From JBFWWP01 sp050246115 (GTDB lineage Bacteria; Planctomycetota; UBA8108; UBA1146; JAJFFE01): DNA of 64,000 nt. Location: assembly GCA_050246115.1 (NCBI GenBank), contig JBFWWP010000005.1, positions 144,211-208,210 of the forward strand, given 5' to 3'. Both the position numbers and the translations under genes were made by a program. The notes below the pieces were generated by a model that had not been told where the DNA came from, ran no database searches, and was given only the letters and a program-made list of their open reading frames with translations. Positions 45,984 to 53,902 of this stretch are shown here, piece after piece (the stretch's first letter is position 1; every line of letters starts with the position of its first letter).

Positions 45984-46010
45984 CGAGGGGGCTTTCGGAA
46001 AGCCCCCTCG
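45984..46010 (+). terminator. Hairpin after the helical lipoprotein gene
   Basis: A perfect inverted repeat, CGAGGGGGCTTTC/GAAAGCCCCCTCG, lies 47 bases past the stop. The preceding bases (GCGCGCCGCGCTTG...GATTCTCTC) closely resemble those before the hairpin at 53152. No T-tract. Confidence 0.6.
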
Positions 46011-46071
46011 CGACCGCGGCCGAGCTACCCGAGAACCCTTCACCTCAGCAATACGATCGGACCTTCGCCTG

Positions 46072-47193
46072 ATGCAACGGACTGTCCTCAATCCAGTTCA
46101 CCGGGATCTGGGCGCGCGCTTGGTCGAGTTCGGTGGCTTCGAGATGCCGGTCCAGTACTCTTCGATCGTCGAGGAACACCTGGCGGTGCGTCGGTGCGCG
46201 GGCCTGTTCGACCTCTGCCACATGGGGCGCCTCGAGGTGACCGGCCCGGCTGCCGTCGCGGCCGTCGACCGCATCGTCACGTGCCACGTGGCGAAGCAGG
46301 AGTTGGGACAGATTCGCTATGCGCTCGTGCTCAACGAGGCGGGCGGAGTGCACGACGACATTCTCGTCTATCGCCTGCCCGAGTCGGTGCTGCTGGTGGT
46401 GAATGCTGGCAACCGCAATAAGCTGTGGCCCTATTTGACGCAGAAGATCGCTGAAGTCGACGGTGCCAAGATCGTCGATCGCAGCGAGGAGATCGCCATG
46501 ATTGCCGTCCAGGGGCCGGCCTCGGAGCGCATGCTCTCGCCCTTGGTGACGACGACTTGGACGCCGTCGCTCTCGCAACTCGGGTACTACCACATGAGCG
46601 ACGCCCGGGTCGTGATCGGCCGCGAGCAGTTCGAGGGGTGGGTTTCGCGCACCGGCTACACCGGCGAGGACGGATTCGAGCTGTACGTCCCGAGCGAGCG
46701 GGCGATCGCGCTGTGGGCGGCACTCCAGTCGGCTCTCGGCAAGGAGCTCCTGCCGTGCGGACTGGGTGCGCGCGATACGCTGCGCATGGAGGCCGGCATG
46801 CCGCTGTACGGGCACGAACTCGAGGAGGACATCTCTCCCCTCGAGGCGGGTCTCGCGTTCGCGGTGAAGCTCAAGAAACCGGTCGCCTTCGTGGGACGGG
46901 ATGCCCTGATCGCAACGCAGCGGGCCGGTGGGCCCCTGCGCGAGTTGCGCGGCTTCACGGTCGACGGCAAGCGCGTCGCACGCCAGGGCATGGGCATCTT
47001 CGCCGGTGCGCAGCAAGTCGGCCTGATCACCAGCGGAGCGCCGTCACCAACCCTGGAGCGCAATATCGCTATGGGCCTGGTCGCACGCCGAGAAGCCCCG
47101 GAAGGGGTGCAGCTCGAGGTCGACGTCCGCGGGCACCGAGTGCCGTTGACGCCCCACCCGGTTCCGTTCTACAAGCGTGGCGAGTCCCCGTAG
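46072..47193 (+). CDS. gcvT: Aminomethyltransferase, glycine cleavage T protein
   Basis: Transfers the aminomethyl carbon from lipoylated GcvH to tetrahydrofolate, releasing ammonia. 373 residues, normal size. Visible features are the N-terminal HRDLGARLVEFGGFEMPVQY, the catalytic aspartate region AGLFDLCHMGRLEVTG, SRTGYTGEDGFELYVPS, and GLGARDTLRMEAGMPLYGHEL. gcvH follows 202 bases downstream on the same strand. The gcvP subunits and lipoamide dehydrogenase are not in this window. No glycine riboswitch is visible in the short leader. Confidence 0.95.
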   Translation: MQRTVLNPVHRDLGARLVEFGGFEMPVQYSSIVEEHLAVRRCAGLFDLCHMGRLEVTGPAAVAAVDRIVTCHVAKQELGQIRYALVLNEAGGVHDDILVYRLPESVLLVVNAGNRNKLWPYLTQKIAEVDGAKIVDRSEEIAMIAVQGPASERMLSPLVTTTWTPSLSQLGYYHMSDARVVIGREQFEGWVSRTGYTGEDGFELYVPSERAIALWAALQSALGKELLPCGLGARDTLRMEAGMPLYGHELEEDISPLEAGLAFAVKLKKPVAFVGRDALIATQRAGGPLRELRGFTVDGKRVARQGMGIFAGAQQVGLITSGAPSPTLERNIAMGLVARREAPEGVQLEVDVRGHRVPLTPHPVPFYKRGESP

Positions 47194-47395
47194 CGCGCGA
47201 CCCGAGTTCGGCCCGTACACCAAAGTCCCTGCGAAACCAACGGCCCGGTCGATTCCGAGTTCGTTGGCGTCGGGCCAGCGGCTGCCGGGTCGAGCGTGAC
47301 CGGCACGTCGCGAAATGCTCTTGCAGGCGATTCTCGCGCCCCGCATAGTCGCGCCCGCCCACGGGGCGCTGCGAGATTCGGAAAGGAAATGAGGA

Positions 47396-47779
47396 ATGGC
47401 CGAGATACCAGACGACCGCCGCTACGCAACGAGCCACGAGTGGGCGCTGAAGGACGGCAAGATCTTCGTCGTCGGCATCACCGAGCACGCCGTCAAGGAG
47501 TTGGGGGACCTCGTCTTCATCGACTTGCCCGAGGTCGGGACCGAAGTCTCGGCGGGCGACCCGTTCGGGGAGATCGAATCGGTCAAGGCGGTCGCAGAGC
47601 TCAATGCGCCCATCTCCGGAACGGTCACCGACGTGAACACCGAGCTCGAGGGGAATCTCGACCTGCTCGCGGACTCCCCCTACGACGAGGGCTGGATGAT
47701 CAAGATCGAACCCAGCGATGCGGAAGAGATCGACAGTCTCCTGACCGCGAGCGACTACGAGGACCAACTCTCCGAGTAG
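47396..47779 (+). CDS. gcvH: Glycine cleavage system H protein
   Basis: Lipoyl carrier that shuttles the methylamine group between the P and T proteins. 127 residues. The lipoylation site Lys64 is in IESVKAVAELNAP. The N-terminal RYATSHEWALKDGKIFVVGITEHA and the GTVTDVN and GWMIKIEPS strands are typical. GGAAAGGAAATGAGGA precedes the ATG. It follows gcvT in the same direction. Confidence 0.97.
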   Translation: MAEIPDDRRYATSHEWALKDGKIFVVGITEHAVKELGDLVFIDLPEVGTEVSAGDPFGEIESVKAVAELNAPISGTVTDVNTELEGNLDLLADSPYDEGWMIKIEPSDAEEIDSLLTASDYEDQLSE

Positions 47780-47914
47780 CGACAGGCGCGCGGCCACTCC
47801 CCACCCTGCCGGCGCTGCGAGCGCCCTTGGCTACGCTTGGCGGCGGAGGCTTGGCTCGTAGATCCTGTGGGCCACGCGTGCGAACCCGTCCGGTCGCGAA
47901 GTCCGAGTCGCAGC

Positions 47915-48889
47915 TCAGCGCGGGTTCGTACGACGCCCCCACCACTCCTGGAGGCGTTCGAGGTCGAGACGAATCTGGGTGACCAAGGCCTCGACGCTGC
48001 CAAAGCGCTTCTCGTCGCGAATCTTCTCGTGCAGGCGGGCTTCCAGCTGCAGACCGTAGAGATCTCGATCCAAGCCGCTCACGAACACCTCGACCTTGTC
48101 CAACTGCTCGTTGAAGTAGCGCGAATAGTCGAGCGGCACGGTGTCGTCGAGAAACGTCGGACGTCGGCCGATGTTCACGAGCGCCGGGTATTGAACGTCG
48201 TCGACCCGAGCGTCCGCCAAGTAGACTCCATGGGGCGGTGCCGCGGAGTGAAAGAGGTTGAGGTTGGCAGTCGGAAAGCCGAGCTGACGACCGCGCCCGT
48301 CACCGGCGATCACTTCGCCAAAGAGCGACAGCGGACGCCCCAAGAGCGCCGCGGCTTTCTGCAGCTCTCCCTTGAGGACTGCGGCGCGGATGTCGGTCGA
48401 AGAGACCGGCTTGCCGTCGAGCCGAAACGGCGGGACGCTGCGTAGCTCCAAGTCGAGGCCGGGTCGATCGCGCAGGTATTCGAAAGTGCCGCGGGCCCCG
48501 CTGCCGAGCGCCGAGTCGTGCCCCATGAGAAGGTGTCGACACCCCAGGGCCTCGCCCAGGATCTCGCCCACGAATCGCTCTGGAGACCAGGAAGCCAACT
48601 CGCGATCGAACGTCAGCACGACCACGAGGTCGACACCCTCGCGTTCGAGGAGCACGAGTCGATGCTCCACCGAGGTCAGGATCGCCGGCGGTATCCGCCC
48701 CAGGACCGACAGTGGATGCCGGTCGAAGGTAACGACGGCGCGGGGGCGTCCGACTTCCGAGGCCCAATCGCGCAGCGCTGCGAGCAGATGCTGGTGACCT
48801 AGGTGCACGCCATCGAACACCCCGACCGTGGCTACGGCCTGGAGCGGCGGCGCTCCGTCGAGGGCACGCAAACTGCGATAGACCTGCAC
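47915..48889 (-). CDS. ribF: Bifunctional riboflavin kinase / FAD synthetase
   Basis: Phosphorylates riboflavin to FMN and adenylates FMN to FAD. 324 residues from GTG 48889, with GAGAGGACACC upstream. The N-terminal nucleotidyltransferase domain has VGVFDGVHLGHQHLL near residue 22 and the later SSTDIRAAVLKG. The C-terminal kinase domain has GDGRGRQLGFPTANL, PPHGVYLA and NIGRRPTF. Both activities should be intact. It is followed on the same strand by nothing within 130 bp, and is 95 bases downstream of def. Confidence 0.96.
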   Translation of the reverse strand: MQVYRSLRALDGAPPLQAVATVGVFDGVHLGHQHLLAALRDWASEVGRPRAVVTFDRHPLSVLGRIPPAILTSVEHRLVLLEREGVDLVVVLTFDRELASWSPERFVGEILGEALGCRHLLMGHDSALGSGARGTFEYLRDRPGLDLELRSVPPFRLDGKPVSSTDIRAAVLKGELQKAAALLGRPLSLFGEVIAGDGRGRQLGFPTANLNLFHSAAPPHGVYLADARVDDVQYPALVNIGRRPTFLDDTVPLDYSRYFNEQLDKVEVFVSGLDRDLYGLQLEARLHEKIRDEKRFGSVEALVTQIRLDLERLQEWWGRRTNPR

Positions 48890-48984
48890 GGTGTCCTCTC
48901 GATTCGTGAGCGTACAGCACTCCGCAGCCCGTCTGCCCGGTCGCGAGCCCTAGCCGAATCGCCGCGCGCGCCGGCGTCGCGCCA

Positions 48985-49539
48985 TCACCTCGCGCGTTCT
49001 TCCGCGAACCGCTTCTCGAGTTCCTTGAGCGCTTTGCGGATCGACAGACGCGCCGAGTTCGAGATGCGCGTCACGAAGAGAATCCCGTCCAGATGGTCGT
49101 TCTCGTGCTGTAGGCAACGCGCGAGTAGGTCGGACGCATCGAGCGTGAACTTCTCTCCTTGGAGATCGTAGGCCTCGATCCGTACCGTCTCCGGGCGGGT
49201 CACCTCGACGTGAATCTCGGGGAACGAAAGACACCCCTCCTCGTACGTGCTCTCCCCGGCGAACTGGCTGAGCACCGGATTGATGAACACCATCTCTTGG
49301 TCGGCCGAGCCGTTCTCGCCGGCCAGATTCACTACGAAGATGCGCTCGGACCACCCGACCTGCGGAGCCGCCAGACCGATTCCGCGGCTCTCGTACATGA
49401 TCTGGAACATCCGCTTCGCACCCTCGCGGACCCGGTCATCGATGCGCTTGATGTCGGTCGCCCGTCGTCGCAAGACCGGATCTGGGTAGAGCCTGAGAAA
49501 CAAGTCCGGAGGGGGTCCGCCCTCGGTTTCGGTCGTCAT
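48985..49539 (-). CDS. def: Peptide deformylase
   Basis: Removes the N-formyl group from nascent proteins. 184 residues from ATG 49539, chosen for AGAGGACTTCC just upstream. All three motifs are present: GIGLAAPQVG, EGCLSFP (metal Cys) and QHENDHLDG (HExxH). The length is normal. The start overlaps the stop of a possible 54-residue ORF by four bases. It precedes ribF on the same strand. Confidence 0.96.
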   Translation of the reverse strand: MTTETEGGPPPDLFLRLYPDPVLRRRATDIKRIDDRVREGAKRMFQIMYESRGIGLAAPQVGWSERIFVVNLAGENGSADQEMVFINPVLSQFAGESTYEEGCLSFPEIHVEVTRPETVRIEAYDLQGEKFTLDASDLLARCLQHENDHLDGILFVTRISNSARLSIRKALKELEKRFAEERAR

Positions 49540-49700
49540 GGAAGTCCTCTCGGGGCAGCCGGCCCGCTGGCGGGCGCGCGCGACCGCGGGCGCGAGTGCC
49601 CACGATCCCAATCGTTCCGTAGGATAACCGCAGGCCCGTCGGCGCGAAAGACGACGCGCAGTCGGAACCTCCGCGCGCGCTTGACCCTACGACGGGCCAT
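49536..49700 (-). CDS. Possible small basic protein coupled to def
   Basis: A 54-residue frame (MARRRVKRARRFRLRVV...) whose TGA overlaps the def ATG. It is very basic at the N-terminus and Pro/Arg-rich at the end. I recognise no family. The ATGA overlap and position favour a real short leader gene, but high-GC DNA gives such frames by chance. Confidence 0.25.
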   Translation of the reverse strand: MARRRVKRARRFRLRVVFRADGPAVILRNDWDRGHSRPRSRAPASGPAAPRGLP

Positions 49701-50059
49701 GGCTAAACTCCGTGGTTCGCGGAGGGCGGGCGCCCGCCGCGCGGAGTCGCGCCGGGCTGAGTCGGTTCGGATCATCCCGCTCGAGCGATCGGTCGGCGGA
49801 GTCGAGAGCCTCGCCGGACCCGGCCGTTATCGTTGCCTCGAGTTCCGACCGCCCAGCCTGACGTCGTTTTCTGGGAAAGACCAACGGTCTTACGAAGTCA
49901 GTAGCTCCGAGCCTTGGTGAGGTGTTGCCGCAACGAACTCCGCTTGGCTCGTGCGTCGTGGGGAGCCCGGCGCGCGCCGCAGCCGGCTGAGTCGTCGAGG
50001 CTTTTGAGCAGTCCGTTTCTGAGAAGCCGGGGCTCGTTCGCCCCCCGCACAGGAGACCC
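49701..50059. other. Divergent intergenic region def / TPR gene
   Basis: 359 bp with promoters in both directions. I see no gene, hairpin or known regulatory motif. Confidence 0.4.
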
Positions 50060-51448
50060 ATGGGAGCAGCCGACAGTTTCTTCACCAAGGCCGAACTTGC
50101 CATCAAGAAGCGCAATTACGACTACGCCATCGAACTCTTCCTTCAAGGGTTGGAGATCGATCCGGACCGGCTCGAAGAACGGAAGAAGCTACGCGCGACG
50201 GCCGTGCGGCGCGTCCAAGAGGCCGGCGGCAACACCATGGGCGGCGGCGCCTTCAAGCTGAAGCGGCTCGGAGCGCTCGGCAAGGTCAAGAAACTCGGCA
50301 TGACCAAGGACTTCGAGAAGCAGATCCTGGAACTCGAGAAGATCCTGCGCGATGCCCCGCAGAACGTCGACCTCAACATGGATCTCGCGAACGCGTTCAT
50401 TCAGTCGGGCCGCCTGGAGTCGGCGATCTGGGGCTACACGTGCGTACTCGAGGTCGCTCCGACCAACGTCGAAGCCCTCAAGCATCTAGGTCGCCTGTAC
50501 GAGAAGCAGACCGATTTCGAGCGCGCGATCCAGTGCTGGGAGCGGGTGCGTCAGGCCGATCCGAGCGATCAGGAAGCCGGGAAGGCGGTGCGCGACCTGG
50601 CGGCTTCGACCATGATGAAGCGCGCCGACGCGCGTCGGCAGTCGGGGGGGGACGGGTCGTTCCGCGACCTGCTCAAGGACTCCGACGAGTCCGGGAAGCT
50701 GGAACAAAAGCAGAAGATCATTCGCACGTCCGACGACGCCATGGCCGCGATCGAGTTGAAGGCGGAAGAGGTCGCGCGCACCCCCGGGAACACACGCCTG
50801 ATGCGCGAGCTCGGCGACCTGTACGTGAAGGCCAAGAAGTTCGACGAGGCGCGGACGGTCTATCAGCAAGCCCTGCAGGTCGACCCGCAAGACATGTACA
50901 CCCAGGAACGTTTGGGGACGCTCGAGGAGCGCCAGATCCAAGCCGGCATCGAGGACCTGCGCACGGCCATGGTCAACAGCCCGGACGACGCCGAGATCAA
51001 GCGCCGCGTGGCCGAGGCGGAGAAGAAGTACAACGACTTCATGCTCACCGAACTCCCCCGCCGGGTCGCGGCCCACCCCACCGACTACTCGCTAAAGGCC
51101 AGCCTCGGAAGACTTTATCAGAAGAATTCGCGCTTCGACGAGGCCATCCAGCAGTACCAACAGTCCGGCAAGGACCCGAAGTTCGCGATCGAATCGAACT
51201 ATCGGATCGGCCAGTGTTTCTTCGCCAAGAAGCTTTACGACCTGGCTATCAAGCAGTACAACACCGCGCTCGGCGGAGTGTCCGAAGCCGACTCACCGCT
51301 CGCGAAGAACCTCCGCTACGACTTGGCGACGGCCCACTTGGGCAAGGGAGAGCGCGACAAGGCGCTCGAGTACTTCGAAGAGGTCATGTCGGTCGACATT
51401 GGCTTCCGCGACGTATCCCGCAAAGTCGACGAGATTCGCGGTTCGTAA
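50060..51448 (+). CDS. Cytoplasmic TPR protein
   Basis: 462 residues with no signal peptide or membrane segment. TPR units cover nearly the whole length: DYAIELFLQGLEIDPDRLE (about 20-38), PQNVDLNMDLANAFIQSGRLESAIWGY, NVEALKHLGRLYEKQTDFERAIQCW, TRLMRELGDLYVKAKKFDEARTVY, YSLKASLGRLYQKNSRFDEAIQQY, and a final pair around 385-445. A charged central helix (KQKIIRTSDDAMAAIELKAEE) separates two blocks. It is likely a protein-protein scaffold. CAGGAGACCC precedes the ATG. rpsT follows 126 bases later. No specific partner can be named. Confidence 0.85.
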   Translation: MGAADSFFTKAELAIKKRNYDYAIELFLQGLEIDPDRLEERKKLRATAVRRVQEAGGNTMGGGAFKLKRLGALGKVKKLGMTKDFEKQILELEKILRDAPQNVDLNMDLANAFIQSGRLESAIWGYTCVLEVAPTNVEALKHLGRLYEKQTDFERAIQCWERVRQADPSDQEAGKAVRDLAASTMMKRADARRQSGGDGSFRDLLKDSDESGKLEQKQKIIRTSDDAMAAIELKAEEVARTPGNTRLMRELGDLYVKAKKFDEARTVYQQALQVDPQDMYTQERLGTLEERQIQAGIEDLRTAMVNSPDDAEIKRRVAEAEKKYNDFMLTELPRRVAAHPTDYSLKASLGRLYQKNSRFDEAIQQYQQSGKDPKFAIESNYRIGQCFFAKKLYDLAIKQYNTALGGVSEADSPLAKNLRYDLATAHLGKGERDKALEYFEEVMSVDIGFRDVSRKVDEIRGS

Positions 51449-51574
51449 AGTTAGTTCGCTCGTCAATCGCAACCCCCTGGATCCGCGCCCCGGAGCGCTG
51501 GCAGTCGACACGTCGACTGCGAAAGGCTCGGGTGTTCGGGCGGGATCAGCAGACCGAGGAGAGACCGAGAGTCG

Positions 51575-51841
51575 ATGGCCAATACGATGCAGGCCGCCAA
51601 GCGGCACCGCCAGAATCAGAAGCGCAACCTGCGAAACCGCATGGCGAAGTCCGAGATCAAGACCTACACGAAGAAGCTGCTGAGCGCGGTCGAGCAGAAG
51701 GACGGCACGACGGCGCAGAACCTGCTCCGGCTTACGCAAGCGAAGCTCGACAAAGCCGCCAAGCGGGGAATCCTCCACCACAACACCGTCGCTCGCCGCA
51801 AGTCCCTGCTGCACCGACGGGTAGCCACGATCAGCAGCTAA
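51575..51841 (+). CDS. rpsT: 30S ribosomal protein S20
   Basis: 88 residues, very basic and all-helical, binding 16S rRNA near the bottom of the 30S body. The pattern MANTMQAAKRHRQNQKRNLRN...KSEIKTYTKK...LDKAAKRGILHHNTVARRKSLL is diagnostic, especially the KGIIHKNxAARxKSRL-like end. GAGGAGAGACCGAGAGTCG lies upstream. A compact hairpin cluster follows the stop. Confidence 0.97.
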   Translation: MANTMQAAKRHRQNQKRNLRNRMAKSEIKTYTKKLLSAVEQKDGTTAQNLLRLTQAKLDKAAKRGILHHNTVARRKSLLHRRVATISS

Positions 51842-51843
51842 GC

Positions 51844-51914
51844 GCCCTCGAAGGGCGGTAGCAGAAGCGTCAGCACGCGGGGTCGGTTCGACCCGCGCAC
51901 TCGGCTGACGCTTC
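51844..51914 (+). terminator. Hairpin cluster after rpsT
   Basis: A small stem (GCCC TCGA AGGGC) begins just after the stop. A larger one follows, with an 11-bp outer stem GAAGCGTCAGC/GCTGACGCTTC (51864-51914) and an inner CGCGGG/CCCGCG stem. No T-tract. Termination or 3'-end protection of the rpsT message is the likely role. Confidence 0.55.
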
Positions 51915-52273
51915 CGTGATTTGATGCCGGTCGCGGGAGAAGGCGCCAGCAGCCCGAGCCCTCTTCGACTTCGACCAATTCGACTTCGACCAACCTGCGC
52001 GCCGGAGCCTTCCCCTCTCCCCCCTTAGGGGCTCTCGAAGCCCCCTCGTACCTCCCTTCCCTGGCAACTTGCCGGCGCGCAAGGCGACCGCTGCAGCCGT
52101 GGCCGGTGGGCCAGGCGTTCCTCGAACGAACTCCTGCGACGGGCCACGGCCGTCCGCCATTTCCCAAGCCCGACTCATGCCCCGAGCCAACGGAGCCGAT
52201 ATGCGTGGGAGAGAGGATTTTCGGCGTAGGGCAAGCGGGCTCGATCCGCCCCGAACGTACGGAGGATGACTCC
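51915..52273. other. Intergenic leader before the Wza-like gene
   Basis: It contains a perfect 15-bp tandem pair, TTCGACTTCGACCAA, at 51964-51993 and a weak member of the recurrent hairpin family near 52026-52047 (GGGGCT/AGCCCC). The gene downstream has an open frame back to 52106, but its real start is 52274. Confidence 0.5.
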
Positions 52274-53101
52274 ATGACCGGCTCCTGGCACCCGAGATGG
52301 CTCTCTCTCGTGGCCGCAGGCCTCCTCGGCCTCAGTCCGTGCGGCTGCTACACCCGCGTAACCAACCCCAAGGAATCGTTCCCGTACACCGACCCCAACG
52401 GTCAGCTCATTCCTTCGAAGAGCGCGACCGCGATCTGGGCGCCGGCCTACAACCGGGTTCTGATGGAGAAGGGTGTTACCAGCTTCGAGTACCTCCTCCA
52501 ACCCGGGACTCGAGTGAGCGTCGAGGTATTCGGGCAGGGGATCTCCAAAACCGTCAACATTCGCCCCGACGGCAAACTCGACCTGCCGCTCATCGGCGAT
52601 GTCGTGGCCGCCGGTCGCTCGATCTCGCAGCTCAAGGATGAGGTCTCGACACGTTACGCCGAGTTCTTCCTGACTGCCCCCCAGGTCATTCTGAACACCG
52701 AGACCACCGACCTTGGCGACAGCGTCCAAGGCGGCGACGTGAGTGTGATCAACCCGACCGGCCAGCAAGGGGTCGTCAACCTCACCGGGGATGAGCATCT
52801 CAGTCAGATCCTCGCCGCAATCGGTGCGCTCCACCCGAAGTCCGAGTGGAACGAGATCGCGGTGATTCGCGAGGGGCGCCAAACCAAGGAGCGCTACTTG
52901 ATCCTGTGTGACGTCGAACGGCTCGTTCGCTACGGGGATCTCGAGCAGGACATCCTGATGCGCAACGGCGATGTCGTCTTCGTGCCGTTCGAGAAGAACA
53001 CCTTGCTCGAGGAATTCTTCGCGACCTTCAAAGTCTTGGGCAACCTCGCTCAGGATCTCGATTCGATCACTCGCTATATCGAACGGATCGAGGGCTACTA
53101 G
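52274..53101 (+). CDS. Polysaccharide export (Wza-like) lipoprotein
   Basis: 275 residues from ATG 52274, with GGAGGATGACTCC upstream. A lipobox-type signal ends at SPCGCYTR (Cys near 24). Residues about 70-145 match the polysaccharide biosynthesis/export domain (LLQPGTRVSVEVFGQGISKTVNIRPDGKLDLPLIGDVVAAGRSISQLKDEV). A SLBB-like segment follows (VSVINPTGQQGVVNLTGDEHLSQILAAIGAL...ILMRNGDVVFVPF). Such proteins form the outer-membrane or periplasmic channel for exopolysaccharide. No tyrosine kinase/Wzc, glycosyltransferase or flippase gene is next to it, so it is an orphan here. It ends in a hairpin of the recurrent family. Confidence 0.85.
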   Translation: MTGSWHPRWLSLVAAGLLGLSPCGCYTRVTNPKESFPYTDPNGQLIPSKSATAIWAPAYNRVLMEKGVTSFEYLLQPGTRVSVEVFGQGISKTVNIRPDGKLDLPLIGDVVAAGRSISQLKDEVSTRYAEFFLTAPQVILNTETTDLGDSVQGGDVSVINPTGQQGVVNLTGDEHLSQILAAIGALHPKSEWNEIAVIREGRQTKERYLILCDVERLVRYGDLEQDILMRNGDVVFVPFEKNTLLEEFFATFKVLGNLAQDLDSITRYIERIEGY

Positions 53102-53151
53102 CCCCGACTCGAGCGCATGCCGCGCTCTTCGCTTCGGGCCTGGATTCTCTC

Positions 53152-53178
53152 CGAGGGGGCTCTCGCAGAGCCCCCTCG
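53152..53178 (+). terminator. Hairpin after the Wza-like gene
   Basis: A perfect inverted repeat, CGAGGGGGCTCTC/GAGAGCCCCCTCG-type, lies 50 bases past the stop. It is preceded by GCCGCGCTCTTCG...GGATTCTCTC as at 45984. Confidence 0.6.
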
Positions 53179-53498
53179 TGGTCCTGTCGAGCCGGGGCCT
53201 TCACCCGAAAACGCTCGCGGCTCGTAGCCATGCACAACGACAGGGCTCGTCGGCGCGGGATCGAGGGCCAGGACGGGCTCCTATCCCCTCGGTACGAGTC
53301 CGCCCTCGCCGCGGCGATCGCCCGGCGAGGCGCGAGGCCCCCCGCGTGCCGCGCGCCGGGGCGGCCGCATACGGCACCTGCGGACGGGAATCTCTCTTGA
53401 CCGCAAGCCATGCCCATTCCTACAATCCCGCCCCTCAATGGCCGGGCCGCGCCCCGCGCAACCCGCGGGGAGGCAACGAGGCCGAACTGTTGATCTTA
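53179..53498. other. Intergenic region before tRNA-Phe
   Basis: 320 bp between the Wza-like gene's hairpin and the tRNA. It presumably carries the tRNA promoter. I see nothing else that I can support. Confidence 0.4.
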
Positions 53499-53574
53499 GG
53501 GCGGATAGCTCAGTTGGTAGAGCACGGCACTGAAAATGCCGGTGTCGCTGGTTCAATTCCTGCTCCGCCCACCA
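53499..53574 (+). tRNA. tRNA-Phe (anticodon GAA)
   Basis: A 76-base cloverleaf. The acceptor stem is GGGCGGA/TCCGCCC, the D-arm GCTCAGTTGGTAGAGC, the anticodon arm CGGCA-CTGAAAA-TGCCG with GAA at the wobble to third positions, a five-base variable loop, and the T-arm GCTGGTTCAATTCCTGC. CCA is encoded (ACCA end). A strong terminator follows within ten bases. It has no neighbouring tRNA genes. Confidence 0.97.
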
Positions 53575-53583
53575 AACACGAAG

Positions 53584-53615
53584 ACGAGCCCCGCGGAGCC
53601 TTCTGCGGGGCTCGT
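53584..53615 (+). terminator. Terminator after tRNA-Phe
   Basis: The perfect 11-bp stem ACGAGCCCCGC/GCGGGGCTCGT with a ten-base loop is followed by TCCTTTGG. Confidence 0.75.
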
Positions 53616-53902
53616 TCCTTTGGTGGCGGCTCCCCGGGCAGTGGCAGTGCCGCCCCGCCCCGATCGGGCCCCGGCTGGCACGCCCCCCTACTGAACCGCT
53701 GCGACCGCCCGCTCGTCCCCAATCGAGCGCGTACCGCGATTGCCTTGGGGCTAGGTCCGCGGCCAGGTCCATGGCATGATACGATCCTCGTACACGGGAT
53801 CGTTCCCAAGTCTCGAGTCGCCCGCTGGGGTGCCTTGCGCGGTAATCCCCTCGAACTGGAGTTTCCCGTGAATGAGCTTCACCTGGGACTCGATTGGCGC
53901 CC

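Noticed and set aside
45937..46071. Possible glycine riboswitch before gcvT
   Set aside because: The 135-bp leader is taken up by the terminator hairpin and shows no conserved glycine-aptamer core.
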